From assembly GCF_014349155.1 (NCBI RefSeq), contig NZ_JACSIT010000118.1:1-64000 (forward strand): DNA of 64,000 bases. The letters run 5' to 3'. A program made the position numbers and the translations under genes. The notes under the pieces are model-generated. The model searched no databases. It was given only the letters and a program-made list of their open reading frames with translations, and was not told where the DNA came from. The stretch comes from Neolewinella lacunae. GTDB lineage: Bacteria; Bacteroidota; Bacteroidia; Chitinophagales; Saprospiraceae. Of this stretch, positions 34,048 to 43,200 are shown piece by piece (the first letter of the stretch is position 1; each line of letters opens with the position of its first letter).

Positions 34048-35142
34048 CTACTCCCCGGCGGGTACGGGGATCCGCTGGCCAAGGGCGGCGGGTTGGCCCA
34101 GCAGCGGAAACCCGTTGGGGGCGTAGGTGATTTTTTGCATGCGGATGCTGCGGTCGTCGCCACACCCCATGCCCTGCCGCGGGTTAGCGTGGTAGAGAAT
34201 CCAGTCTTCCGTCCCGTCGCGGGAAGTGAAGAAGGAGTTGTGCCCTGGTCCGTAGGCCTGGGCAGAGGCATTGCTGACGAACAGGGGGTTGGTATCGATG
34301 CGCGACCAGCTTTCGGCCAGCATCGGGTCGGCGTTCTTGTCCATCCACAGGGCTCCGATGCTGTACCCATCCGTCCAACAGCCGCCTGCGGAATAGAAGA
34401 GGAAAACGAAATCTCCGCGTTGCAGGAACTGAGGCCCTTCCGTTACTTCCGGAGAGACGTTGTTTTTTTCCCAGTTTTCCGTGGGTTCAAGGATTTTCAC
34501 CCGGTCTCCCACCACCCGGGTGGGTGTTTCCATTTCAGCCAGGTAGATGAGTTGGCGGACGTTGACGTCGCCTTCCCAGCCCGACCAGGCGAAGTAGCGT
34601 TGGCCTCCGATCTCAACGGGCGATCCGTCGATGGCCCACTTGTCGTCGGGCAGTTCCAGTTCGCCGAGGTCTTCCCAGTTGTCCGTGAGCGGATCGAGAT
34701 TGTCGTTGGCCAGGACCCACATGCGGTGGTTGCGGTTTTCGCCGTCGCTGGCCGCGTAGTACACGTACCAGACGCCATTGATGCGGTGCAGCTCCGGAGC
34801 CCAGATCTCTTTAGAGTTGAAGCCCGTAGCTGGCGGGGTCCACACCACCCGGGCCTGGGCATTGCCCGTGTTCAACTCCGACATCCGCTTGGTGGCGATG
34901 AGGGTGATGTTCCGGCCCGTCGTATAGGTGACGTAATAAGTGCTGTCGTGCTGGATGACCCAGGGGTCAGGGCCCACATTGTAGACCGGGTTGGTGAAGG
35001 TCTTAGGTTGTTCAGTGGGCGGATCCACCACTACCGTAGTTTCTTCGGGGTTGGTGCATCCCCAACTGCTCAGGCAAAACAGCAAGGCTGCGGCCCAGAA
35101 GTAGGAAGAAGGGTTCGGTTTGGTCACGGCGAAAGGGTACAT
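34048..35142 (-). CDS. Glycoside hydrolase family 43 lipoprotein (first of the series)
   Basis: 364 residues with a lipobox SSWGC (Cys29). The catalytic residues are the Asp in GPDPWVIQHD, the Asp in WAIDGSPVEI and the Glu in EVTEGPQFL. It also has the family block IWAPELHRINGVWYVYYAAS. ATG 35142 starts directly at the signal peptide; the longer frame to 35220 is unlikely. It follows susD by 96 bp and heads the enzyme genes of the utilization locus. Confidence 0.92.
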   Translation of the reverse strand: MYPFAVTKPNPSSYFWAAALLFCLSSWGCTNPEETTVVVDPPTEQPKTFTNPVYNVGPDPWVIQHDSTYYVTYTTGRNITLIATKRMSELNTGNAQARVVWTPPATGFNSKEIWAPELHRINGVWYVYYAASDGENRNHRMWVLANDNLDPLTDNWEDLGELELPDDKWAIDGSPVEIGGQRYFAWSGWEGDVNVRQLIYLAEMETPTRVVGDRVKILEPTENWEKNNVSPEVTEGPQFLQRGDFVFLFYSAGGCWTDGYSIGALWMDKNADPMLAESWSRIDTNPLFVSNASAQAYGPGHNSFFTSRDGTEDWILYHANPRQGMGCGDDRSIRMQKITYAPNGFPLLGQPAALGQRIPVPAGE

Positions 35143-35238
35143 TGACAAGGGAAAAAATTTTGCAGCGAAAAGCGGAGCGAGGGCTTGCGCCGTTGCACAA
35201 TAACAACGGGGCAAGCCCACTCCTTTTCCGCAGGACGC

Positions 35239-36762
35239 TTACCAGTTGGGGTTTTGGGTCAGGTTAGGATTGATGTCCAGATCGCTCTGTGGAATGGGCA
35301 ACAACTCGTGTTTGCCGATCTGGAAATTGTTGAAGGCGGGGTCCCGGTCGGCCAATTGAGGGCCGAGGTCTCCCCAGCGCTTGAGGTCGTTGAAGCGGTG
35401 GCCTTCTCCCGTCAGCTCCAGCAGGCGCTCGTGCTTGATCTGCTCCAGGAATTCCGCCTGGCTCAGGTTGGGCATTACGTCCGACAGGGCCGGCAGGTTA
35501 ACGCGGGCGCGTACGCGGTCAACGTACTGGTACGCTTCCGCCGTCCGGCCCAGTTCATTGAGGCATTCGGCGTACATCAGCAGGACGTCCGCAAAGCGAA
35601 TGAAGCGGTAGTTGTTCGTGGAACGGAACCCTTCCTCATTCTTGTGGTGATCGTTGAGGAATTTGCGGAAGAAGACGCGGTTGTTATCCGCCCCGTAGCG
35701 CTGCGTCCAGCTGGCACCGTAAATCTGCGTGGCATCGGGACCAGCCTCGTTCGTGAAATTGTAGAGGTAGGTGGCGGCCAGGCGGGGGTCCCGCATGTCG
35801 TCCAAAGTACGCTCTTCCTCAAATTCGGAAATGGGCCAGCGGAGGGCTTCGCCGTCGGTGAAGCCAATCCCGGGAGGGGCGTAAAACTGGGCCAGGGAGG
35901 TGCCAAAGTTGTGGTTCGGCGTCTGGGTATCCTGGTCGGTGAATTCCAGGGGGTTATCCGCGTACCACCATTCTACGACCGACTCCGCATTGTTTTCGGT
36001 GAAAATCTGGAAGTTGTCCGAGTAGTCTTCGGTAAGCTGGTACACATTGGCACCTTCCCCGCTGAAAAAGAATTCCAATGCACCTGCGGCCGCGCCATAA
36101 TCACCGATTTGCATGTAGGCTTTGCCCAGCAGGGCCAGCGCACCGCCCCGGGTGATGCGCCCGGCATCCGCGCCGGAGTAACGCAGGGGAAGGTTTGGTG
36201 CGGCCAGGGTCAGGTCTTCAATGACCTGAGCCCAAACCACCGCTTCCGGTGAATTCGGGGGCAAATCCGCAGGCGTGGACGGTTCGAGTTGCAGCGGCAC
36301 GTTGCCCCACAAACTGGCCAGATGGTAGTAGTGCATGGCCCGGAAAAAGTAGGCTTCCCCCAGTACCCGCTGTTTGAGCGTCTCGTCCATATCAATGCCC
36401 GGAACATTGGCAATGACCTGATTGGCCCGGAAAATGCCTACGTAATTGTCTACGTAAACATCCACGACGGGGCCAAAATTAGAATTGGGTTGAATGAAGC
36501 GGCTGATGGCGTTGGCCAGCTCGCTCCAGGGGCTGTTGCTGGTGCCTACGTCGGAGCGCAAGTCATACAGCATCGGTTGCCAGCGGGAAAAACCCGGACG
36601 GTGAAGGGTGCTGTAGCAGGCGTTGACGCCCTGTACGGCGTCTATCCCGTCCTGCCAGAAACTCTCGTTGGTGATCTGGTTGGGATTCGGGATGTCCAGC
36701 TCATCGTCGCACGAAGACAGGCAGCAGACGATCAGGAAAAGGAATAATATGGAGTACTTCAT
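35239..36762 (-). CDS. SusD/RagB-family glycan-binding outer-membrane lipoprotein
   Basis: The surface lipoprotein that captures oligosaccharides and lids the SusC channel. 507 residues with a lipobox LSSC (Cys18). The TPR-rich SusD fold is evident from GEAYFFRAMHYYHLASLWGN near residue 140 and YRFIRFADVLLMYAECLNELG near residue 390, and it ends in LPIPQSDLDINPNLTQNP. The pair with the upstream TonB-dependent receptor defines a polysaccharide utilization locus. Residues ~222-228 (GAAAGAL) are encoded by a dispersed repeat in an alpha-helical stretch. Confidence 0.95.
   Translation of the reverse strand: MKYSILFLFLIVCCLSSCDDELDIPNPNQITNESFWQDGIDAVQGVNACYSTLHRPGFSRWQPMLYDLRSDVGTSNSPWSELANAISRFIQPNSNFGPVVDVYVDNYVGIFRANQVIANVPGIDMDETLKQRVLGEAYFFRAMHYYHLASLWGNVPLQLEPSTPADLPPNSPEAVVWAQVIEDLTLAAPNLPLRYSGADAGRITRGGALALLGKAYMQIGDYGAAAGALEFFFSGEGANVYQLTEDYSDNFQIFTENNAESVVEWWYADNPLEFTDQDTQTPNHNFGTSLAQFYAPPGIGFTDGEALRWPISEFEEERTLDDMRDPRLAATYLYNFTNEAGPDATQIYGASWTQRYGADNNRVFFRKFLNDHHKNEEGFRSTNNYRFIRFADVLLMYAECLNELGRTAEAYQYVDRVRARVNLPALSDVMPNLSQAEFLEQIKHERLLELTGEGHRFNDLKRWGDLGPQLADRDPAFNNFQIGKHELLPIPQSDLDINPNLTQNPNW
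36080..36097 (+). repeat. Dispersed 18-bp repeat copy 14 (NN=GC), inside susD-type gene
   Basis: 17 of 18 positions match. It is read G-A-A-A-G-A-L in frame. Confidence 0.9.
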
Positions 36763-36823
36763 TGTTTTTTATTTGTGGTGGTTGGAGTGACGGGGCGGGT
36801 TGCCCCGTCGGCAATTAGATTGT

Positions 36824-39800
36824 CTAAAAGCCCAGGTTAAGACCGGCGGAAACGATGCGGCTCGATGGCCAGTTTCCGGCGTCTACGCCACGTTCCAAAA
36901 TGCCGTTGCCCTGTACGTCGGGGTCCAGACCGCTGTACTTCGTGAGGGTAAATAAGTTCTGCGCACTCAGGGAAATCCGCAGGCTGCTGATGTTCATCCG
37001 CGCCAGGGGCGCGCGGGGCAGGGTGTAGCCCACCTGCAGGCTGCGCAGGCGGAAGTAAGAGCCGCTCTCCAGCCAGCGGTCGCTGTTGAAGCGGGCGTTG
37101 TCGACCAGGCCCTGGTCGTTGGTGGCCACCCCGATCCGGGGATCATCCGTGTTGGTGTTCTGTGGGGTCCAGGGACTGACGTCCGCGCGGAAGTTCGTGT
37201 TCTGGTAGGAATCGAGTTCGCGGCGGACGGAGTTGAAGAGTTGGTTGCCGAAAACGCCGACGAACTGGGCGGAGAGGTCGAAGTTATCGTAAGCCAGGCC
37301 CAGCTGCCCACCGAGTTGGAGGGTTGGCCAGGGGGATTCGCCGGTGAAGGTCCGGTCCTGGTCCGTGATTTGTCCGTCGCCGTCGACGTCCACGTAGCGG
37401 ATGTCACCCGGACGGGCGAAGGGTTGGATCAGGTTGCCTTCGAGGGCGTGGGCGTCGATTTCGGCCTGGTTCTGGAAGATGCCGTCGGTTTGCAGCAGGT
37501 ACCATTCGCCGAGGGATTCACCGACGCGCGAGCGGGTCAGGCCGGTCTGGATGTAGTCAATGCCTTCGCCCTGGTTGCCGACGCTTTCTACGGTGTTGTT
37601 GATGGTGGTGACGTTAACGGCAACGTTGTACTTCAGGCGCTTGGCTTGCTGGGTGTAGGCGGCTTCGAATTCGAGGCCGGTATTGCGGATGGAGCCAGCG
37701 TTGACCGGTGGGCTGCCCCCCAGGTTGCCCAGGTAAAGGGCGATGGGGAGGTTGGTCACCAGGGCATCCTCCGAAAGGATGTTGTAGTAGGCCGCCGAGA
37801 CCGTTACCCGGTAGTCCAGCAAGGAAGCCTGCACCCCGTAGTTCTGGGATTTGCGGTTTTCCCAGCGTAAGTCGGGGTTAACCAGGCCCGCCTGGTAGGA
37901 TCCTACGCCGATACTGCCCAGCACCGCCCGGGGGTTGTTGTTGATGGTGCCCCGCCAGTCCCAGGAGCCCAGGGTTACGATGCCCAGGGTGCCGTAGGAA
38001 GCATTGATTTTGAGGTCGTTGATCCAGGGAACGTTGAAGAAATTCTCCTTGCTGATGCGCCAGGATGCGGCGATGGAGGGAAAGACACCGGTGCGGTTGT
38101 CTTCGCTGAAGCGGCTGTCTTGATCCACCCGCCCGGTCAGGGTCAGGTAGTATTTTTCGGCGTAGTTGTAGTTGATGCGGCCGAGGAAACCGATGGTGCG
38201 GTAGTCGTCCGTAATCCCGCCTTCGGCCAGGGATTCACCCGTGGCAGCGTTGATCTGATCGAAGGGTACCCCGTTGCTTTCCACGATGTCGCTGCGGGAA
38301 GCCAGGGTGTAATTGCGGCTGGTTTGTTGGTCGGAAATACCGATGACGCTGCTGAAGTTGTGGTTGCCTGCGCTACGGTCAAAGTTCAGCGTGTGCTCCT
38401 GGAGGAGACTGCCGAAGTCTACACGGACATCCTGGACAAAGCTGGGGCGCACCGCAGCGTTGAACTGCGTCACCCCGAAGCGGCGCAGGCCCTTGGCCAG
38501 GTCGTTGCTGGATTCAATCCCGACGTTGAACTTGTAGCTGAGGCCCTTGAGCAGGTCCACTTTCACGAAGGCATTGCCGATCAGCTTAAGGAAGTTCACT
38601 TTTTCGCGGAGGAGATCGGTGACGGCCACCTGGTTTTTGGAGAAAGACACCGCATCGACGGTTCCGATGCCCCAGCCGGCGGGGTTGGTATCGGAGATGT
38701 AACGATCGCCCTGTACGGGAATGACCGGCAGCATGGTGGCCATATCGAAGAAGGGGTTGCCAGTATCGAAGCTGCCCAGCGGGCGGGTGATGTTGTTGTC
38801 GGTCACCACCAGGTTTTCACCCACCGTGATGCGGCCCAGGTTGAGGGTACTGTTGATGCGCAGGGCCGTGCGGTTGAAGTCGCGGCCAATGACGACGCCC
38901 TTGTTGCGGAAGTGGCTGGCCGAGGCAAAGAAGCTCAGGGCATCGGAACCGCCGCTGGCCGAGAAGTTGGCGTCGAGGGTATTGCCGGTGCGGAGGATTT
39001 CTTCCTGCCAGTCGGTGTTGATCGTCGGGTCAAAGTCATCGCCCACGGAAGGTGGCACGGGCAGGCCGGAGTTGGTGAAGCTGGTCCGCTGCAGTTCTGC
39101 GTAGCCATTGGCATCGGTCAGGTCCCAGCGGTTGGGGATGTTCTGGATGCCGGAAGTGATGCTGAAGGAAGGCTTGATGGGGCCTTTGCGGCCGCTCTTC
39201 GTCGTGATGATGATTACGCCGTTGGCGGCGCGGGAACCGTAGATGGCGGCGGCGGAGGCGTCCTTGAGGATCTGGACGCTTTCGATGTCGTTGTTGTTGA
39301 AGGTCACGTTGGCGTCGGCAATCATCCCGTCGATGACGTAGAGGGGATTGGTATTAACGAAGCTGGCTGCGCCGCGAATTTCGATGACGGACCCTTCGCC
39401 TGGCGCGCCACCGTTGCGGACGGTCACCCCGGAGGTAAGCCCCTGCAAAGACTCCGCCAGGGAGTTGGACACCGTTTTATTGATCTCTTCGGCTTTGACG
39501 ACGGAAGTGGCCCCGGTGAGGTCCGAGCGCCGTACCGTCTGGTAGCCGATAACGACGATCTCATCGATGTCGGTCGCATCGGGCACCAACTGTACGGTGA
39601 AGTTGGTTTGGCCGGCCAGCCCGAACACTTCGGTACGGTAGCCGGTGTAGCTGATGGAGAGGGAATCGGTGGGGTCAACGTTGGCCAGGAGGAAGGCACC
39701 GTTGAGGTCGGTGACGGTGCCACTGCCCGTGCCGAGTACCATTACGGTGGCCCCGATGAGCGGCTGATCGCCTTCCATTACCGTGCCGGTAACGGAGGTT

Positions 39801-39877
39801 TGCCCCTGCGCATACGCAGCCAGGCTGCACAGCAGGAGCAGGGTGATGAAGACTTTTTGGATGATCGACTGACACAT
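36824..39877 (-). CDS. SusC/RagA-family TonB-dependent transporter
   Basis: An outer-membrane importer of oligosaccharides powered by TonB. 1017 residues: signal peptide (LAAYAQGQ), CarboxypepD_reg-like domain (VTGTVMEGDQPLIGATVMVL), a TonB-box-like segment (DEIVVIGYQTVRR near residue 105), a plug domain (NPLYVIDGMIADA) and a long C-terminal barrel ending in an aromatic Phe. I start at the ATG at 39877 because it opens the signal peptide; a TTG upstream would add 12 residues. It lies 61 bp upstream of susD and is transcribed away from the hybrid regulator at 40273. Confidence 0.95.
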   Translation of the reverse strand: MCQSIIQKVFITLLLLCSLAAYAQGQTSVTGTVMEGDQPLIGATVMVLGTGSGTVTDLNGAFLLANVDPTDSLSISYTGYRTEVFGLAGQTNFTVQLVPDATDIDEIVVIGYQTVRRSDLTGATSVVKAEEINKTVSNSLAESLQGLTSGVTVRNGGAPGEGSVIEIRGAASFVNTNPLYVIDGMIADANVTFNNNDIESVQILKDASAAAIYGSRAANGVIIITTKSGRKGPIKPSFSITSGIQNIPNRWDLTDANGYAELQRTSFTNSGLPVPPSVGDDFDPTINTDWQEEILRTGNTLDANFSASGGSDALSFFASASHFRNKGVVIGRDFNRTALRINSTLNLGRITVGENLVVTDNNITRPLGSFDTGNPFFDMATMLPVIPVQGDRYISDTNPAGWGIGTVDAVSFSKNQVAVTDLLREKVNFLKLIGNAFVKVDLLKGLSYKFNVGIESSNDLAKGLRRFGVTQFNAAVRPSFVQDVRVDFGSLLQEHTLNFDRSAGNHNFSSVIGISDQQTSRNYTLASRSDIVESNGVPFDQINAATGESLAEGGITDDYRTIGFLGRINYNYAEKYYLTLTGRVDQDSRFSEDNRTGVFPSIAASWRISKENFFNVPWINDLKINASYGTLGIVTLGSWDWRGTINNNPRAVLGSIGVGSYQAGLVNPDLRWENRKSQNYGVQASLLDYRVTVSAAYYNILSEDALVTNLPIALYLGNLGGSPPVNAGSIRNTGLEFEAAYTQQAKRLKYNVAVNVTTINNTVESVGNQGEGIDYIQTGLTRSRVGESLGEWYLLQTDGIFQNQAEIDAHALEGNLIQPFARPGDIRYVDVDGDGQITDQDRTFTGESPWPTLQLGGQLGLAYDNFDLSAQFVGVFGNQLFNSVRRELDSYQNTNFRADVSPWTPQNTNTDDPRIGVATNDQGLVDNARFNSDRWLESGSYFRLRSLQVGYTLPRAPLARMNISSLRISLSAQNLFTLTKYSGLDPDVQGNGILERGVDAGNWPSSRIVSAGLNLGF

Positions 39878-40133
39878 AATAATGAGTTTTGAATTCCGGT
39901 TTGGGAGCGCCAACTGCGCTGGCCTCCGTGCTTAACCTTGTGCCGTGCAAGGTAGCGGCAGCCCGGGCGGATGGGGGAAGCGCGACCGTTCATTGTCGGG
40001 GCTATTTCGTTCAGAATCAGCCGCTTGGGCCATTTTTATTGCCTTTGCAACAAATGGTTGTGAGGCTGGCACAAATGGTGGAGGGGAAGTAGCGGCTGGC
40101 TTGCCGTTCAATCCCCGCATTTCAACGTTCTTT

Positions 40134-40151
40134 GCACCTGCGGCCGCGCCC
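40134..40151 (+). repeat. Dispersed 18-bp repeat copy 15 (NN=GC), left arm of hairpin
   Basis: Perfect match. It pairs with the inverted copy at 40173-40190 across a 21-base loop; 17 of 18 positions are complementary. Confidence 0.92.
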
Positions 40152-40172
40152 TGCTTCACTTTTTGGGACATT

Positions 40173-40218
40173 GGGCGCGGACGCAGGTGCTCCCCCCCGA
40201 CCCCCCGAAGGGGGGAGT
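40173..40218 (-). repeat. Composite repeat B: 18-bp repeat plus C6-GAA-G6 hairpin
   Basis: The 18-bp repeat (NN=TC) at 40173-40190, then seven C, GA, six C (40201-40206), GAA and six G (40210-40215), followed by AGT. Apart from its flanks it is the same composite as at 1390 and 63558. Confidence 0.9.
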
Positions 40219-40272
40219 TAGGACAATGAGCAAAGCCCCCCAACGCCCAAAGGGGGAGAAGCAACACAACTT

Positions 40273-43200
40273 ATGAAAAGCATTCACCCCTTCCGTTCGG
40301 GACTTCTGCTGGCACTTCTCGTGCTGACCACCGGCGTGGTGGAGGCCCAGGAATACTACTTCCGGCAGTATGAGGTGACGGACGGGCTTTCGCACAACAC
40401 GATCCACTGTGCGGCGCAGGATGACGATGGCTTTCTCTGGTTCGGCACCAAAAACGGCCTGAACCGCTTCGATGGCTACCAATTCAAGTGGTACCAATCC
40501 GACGAGAACATCCCGCAGAGCATTGGCAGCAACTTCATTGAGTGCATCGACTTTGCGGAGGGGAAACTCTGGGTGGGCACCGACAGCGGCCTGTACTCCG
40601 GAGACCCGAAAAACGGCCGCTTTGCGCTGGTGGCCACCACGGCCAAGCAACCCATTCTCGACGTGGCCAACGACGCTTCCGGCCAACTCTGGTTCATTGC
40701 CGACGACACCCTGCGGCAGCTGAACAAAAGCAGCGGGGAATTGCGCAATTACGCGGCACCCGAATTGCACGCCGCGCGTAAAATTGCCCTGTCTCCCAGC
40801 AAGCGCCTCTGCCTGGCCACCGCCGGGGGGGTGTTTTTGCACCAACCCGTTACCGACGACTTCCTGCGGCTCGAGCTGCAGGCCGGTTCCAACGGCTTCC
40901 CCCTGGTGATTTCCAGCATCTATTTCCTCAACGAGAGTACGCTGGCCGTCGGTACCGTCAGCCACGGCGCTTTCCTCTACGACCTTCCGAACCGGACCTC
41001 GATGGCCATTCTGGACCAGAAAGACAACCGCTTGTACGTCCGCGACTTCCTGCTGCGCGGCAATGACCTGTGGATTGGCACGGAGAATGGCGTGTACGTC
41101 TACAACGTCTACGGCAAAACGACGGTGCACCTGCAAAAATGCAATGCCTGCCCCTTTTCGCTTTCCGACAATGCGATCTACAGCCTCTTCGAAGACAGCC
41201 GGGCGGGCGTGTGGGTGGGGACTTACTTCCGGGGCCTCAACTACTACAGCGAGGCGCTGACCAGCTTCCGTAAATTCCAGCCCGTAGCTGGGCAAAATTC
41301 GGTGGGCGGCTCGGCCGTCCGCGAATTCCAGCAAGACAAATACGGCAACCTCTGGATCGGGACGGAAGACGAAGGGCTGGACCGCTACAACCCCCGGACT
41401 GGCCAATTCGATCACTTTCCCCTGCGGACGGCCGATGAGCAAATTGTGGCCACCAACGTGCACGGCCTCTTGGTGCGTGATAACGAACTCTGGGTAGGAA
41501 CCTTCCAGAACGGCCTTTTCATTCTGGACATCCAGACGGGACGGGTGAAACGGCATTTGGTGGCGGGTGCGGAGAGTGGCTTGCGGAGCAACTTCGTCTT
41601 TTCCCTCAAAACCACCATCGACAGCACGATTGTGGCCCTGACGGCTTCGGGGATCCACCGTTACCGCCAGGACCTGGGGAAATTTGAGGCGGATACCCTC
41701 TTTGCGCCCAACTATTTCTACACGTCCTTTCTGGAAGACCGCGACGGCGGGCAGTGGGCCGGGACGTACTGGGACGGGCTGTTTTACCACCACCCTGCCA
41801 AAAATACCGGCCGGATCTACAGCAAGGGCTCAGCACCCCAATTCCGCATCAGCAACGATGCCATCAATGGCATTTTTCAAAGCTCGGATGGTACGGTGTG
41901 GGTGACCACCGAAAATGGCCTGAACGCAGTTTCCCCCGACAGCGGGACCATCGCGCAGTACGGGAAAAAGGACGGATTTCCGAGCAATGTATTTTACTCG
42001 GTGCTGGAAGACAAACTGGGGAAATTCTGGCTGAGTACTGCTAACGGCTTGGTCCGTTTCGCCCCCGGCAGTAAGCAGCTGGACAAATACACGACGGAGA
42101 ACGGGCTGCTGAGCAACCAATTCAACTACAGCTCTGCTTTCAGAGATGCCAACGACCGGATGTACTTCGGGGGCGTGGAGGGTTTCATCTCTTTCGACCC
42201 CTACGATACCCGCTTCAGCAAGCAGGCGCCGGGAGACCGATTGGTGCTCACTGACTTTGCGGTGCTGGCCTTCGGGGATCGGCCGGCGGAGCACCCCACG
42301 GCCGAGAAAAAGGCGGGAGAAGCGACGGCGGTGGTCCGGTTGGGCTACGACCAGTCCACTTTTAACGTCTCCTATTCCGCGCTCGACTACGTTACGCCCG
42401 GGCTGACGGAATACAGCTACCAACTGCGGGGGCTGAACGATGGCTGGATCAGCACCGGCAATACCAACAAGGTTTTCTTCACCTCCTTGCCGCCGGGGCA
42501 GTATACCCTGAGCGTTAAATCCCGCATCCACAACAGCGACTGGGGGGCACCGGAGGATTTACTGCGCATTTACATCAGCCCACCCTTCTGGAAAAGCAAG
42601 GTGGCCTATTTGCTGTACGTGGTGCTGGGTGCCTTGCTGCTGTTGTACGCCCTGCGCTTTTACCACCGCTACAACAAGGCCCGGACGCTGCAAAAGATGG
42701 AGTTGTTCGACAATGAAAAGGAAAAGGAAATCTACCGGGCCAAGATTGAGTTTTTCACCAACGTATCCCACGAGATCCTTACACCGCTGACGCTCATCAA
42801 AAACCCCGTGGAAAAACTCCTGAATGAGGCTGCGCCAGGTACGGTGTTGGCGGATAATTTATCGTTGGTCCATAAGCATACCCTTCGGCTGGTCAATCTG
42901 GTGCAACAGTTGCTGGATTTCCGGAAAACGGAAATGGAGCACACTACCCTGTCCTTTGTGCTGGTGGACATCAACCGGGCCTTGACGGACACGATTGCGC
43001 AATACACGGCAACGCTGGAGGAAAAAAATATGGAGCTTATCCATAACCTGGCCGAGGAGGCGGTGCTGGCTTACGTAGATATGGAGGCCTTTCGGAAGAT
43101 AACGGGCAATCTCTACCAGAATGCCATTAAGTACGGCGAGCAGCAAGTGCGGATTACCCTTTCCGCTACCGAATCCCAGCTGACCATCCGCTTTCAGAAC

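Larger units (their letters stand above)
39878..40272. other. 395-bp divergent region between susC-type gene and hybrid regulator
   Basis: No gene found. It should hold both promoters. It contains the inverted pair of 18-bp repeats at 40134-40190 and the C6-GAA-G6 hairpin to 40218, followed by a weaker CCCCCC/GGGGG pairing (40231-40255). These structures would be in the leader of the regulator mRNA if transcription starts upstream of them. Confidence 0.7.

Noticed and set aside
38120-39892. 590-codon plus-strand frame inside the susC-type gene
   Set aside because: It is antisense to a well-supported TonB-dependent transporter and has no recognisable features.
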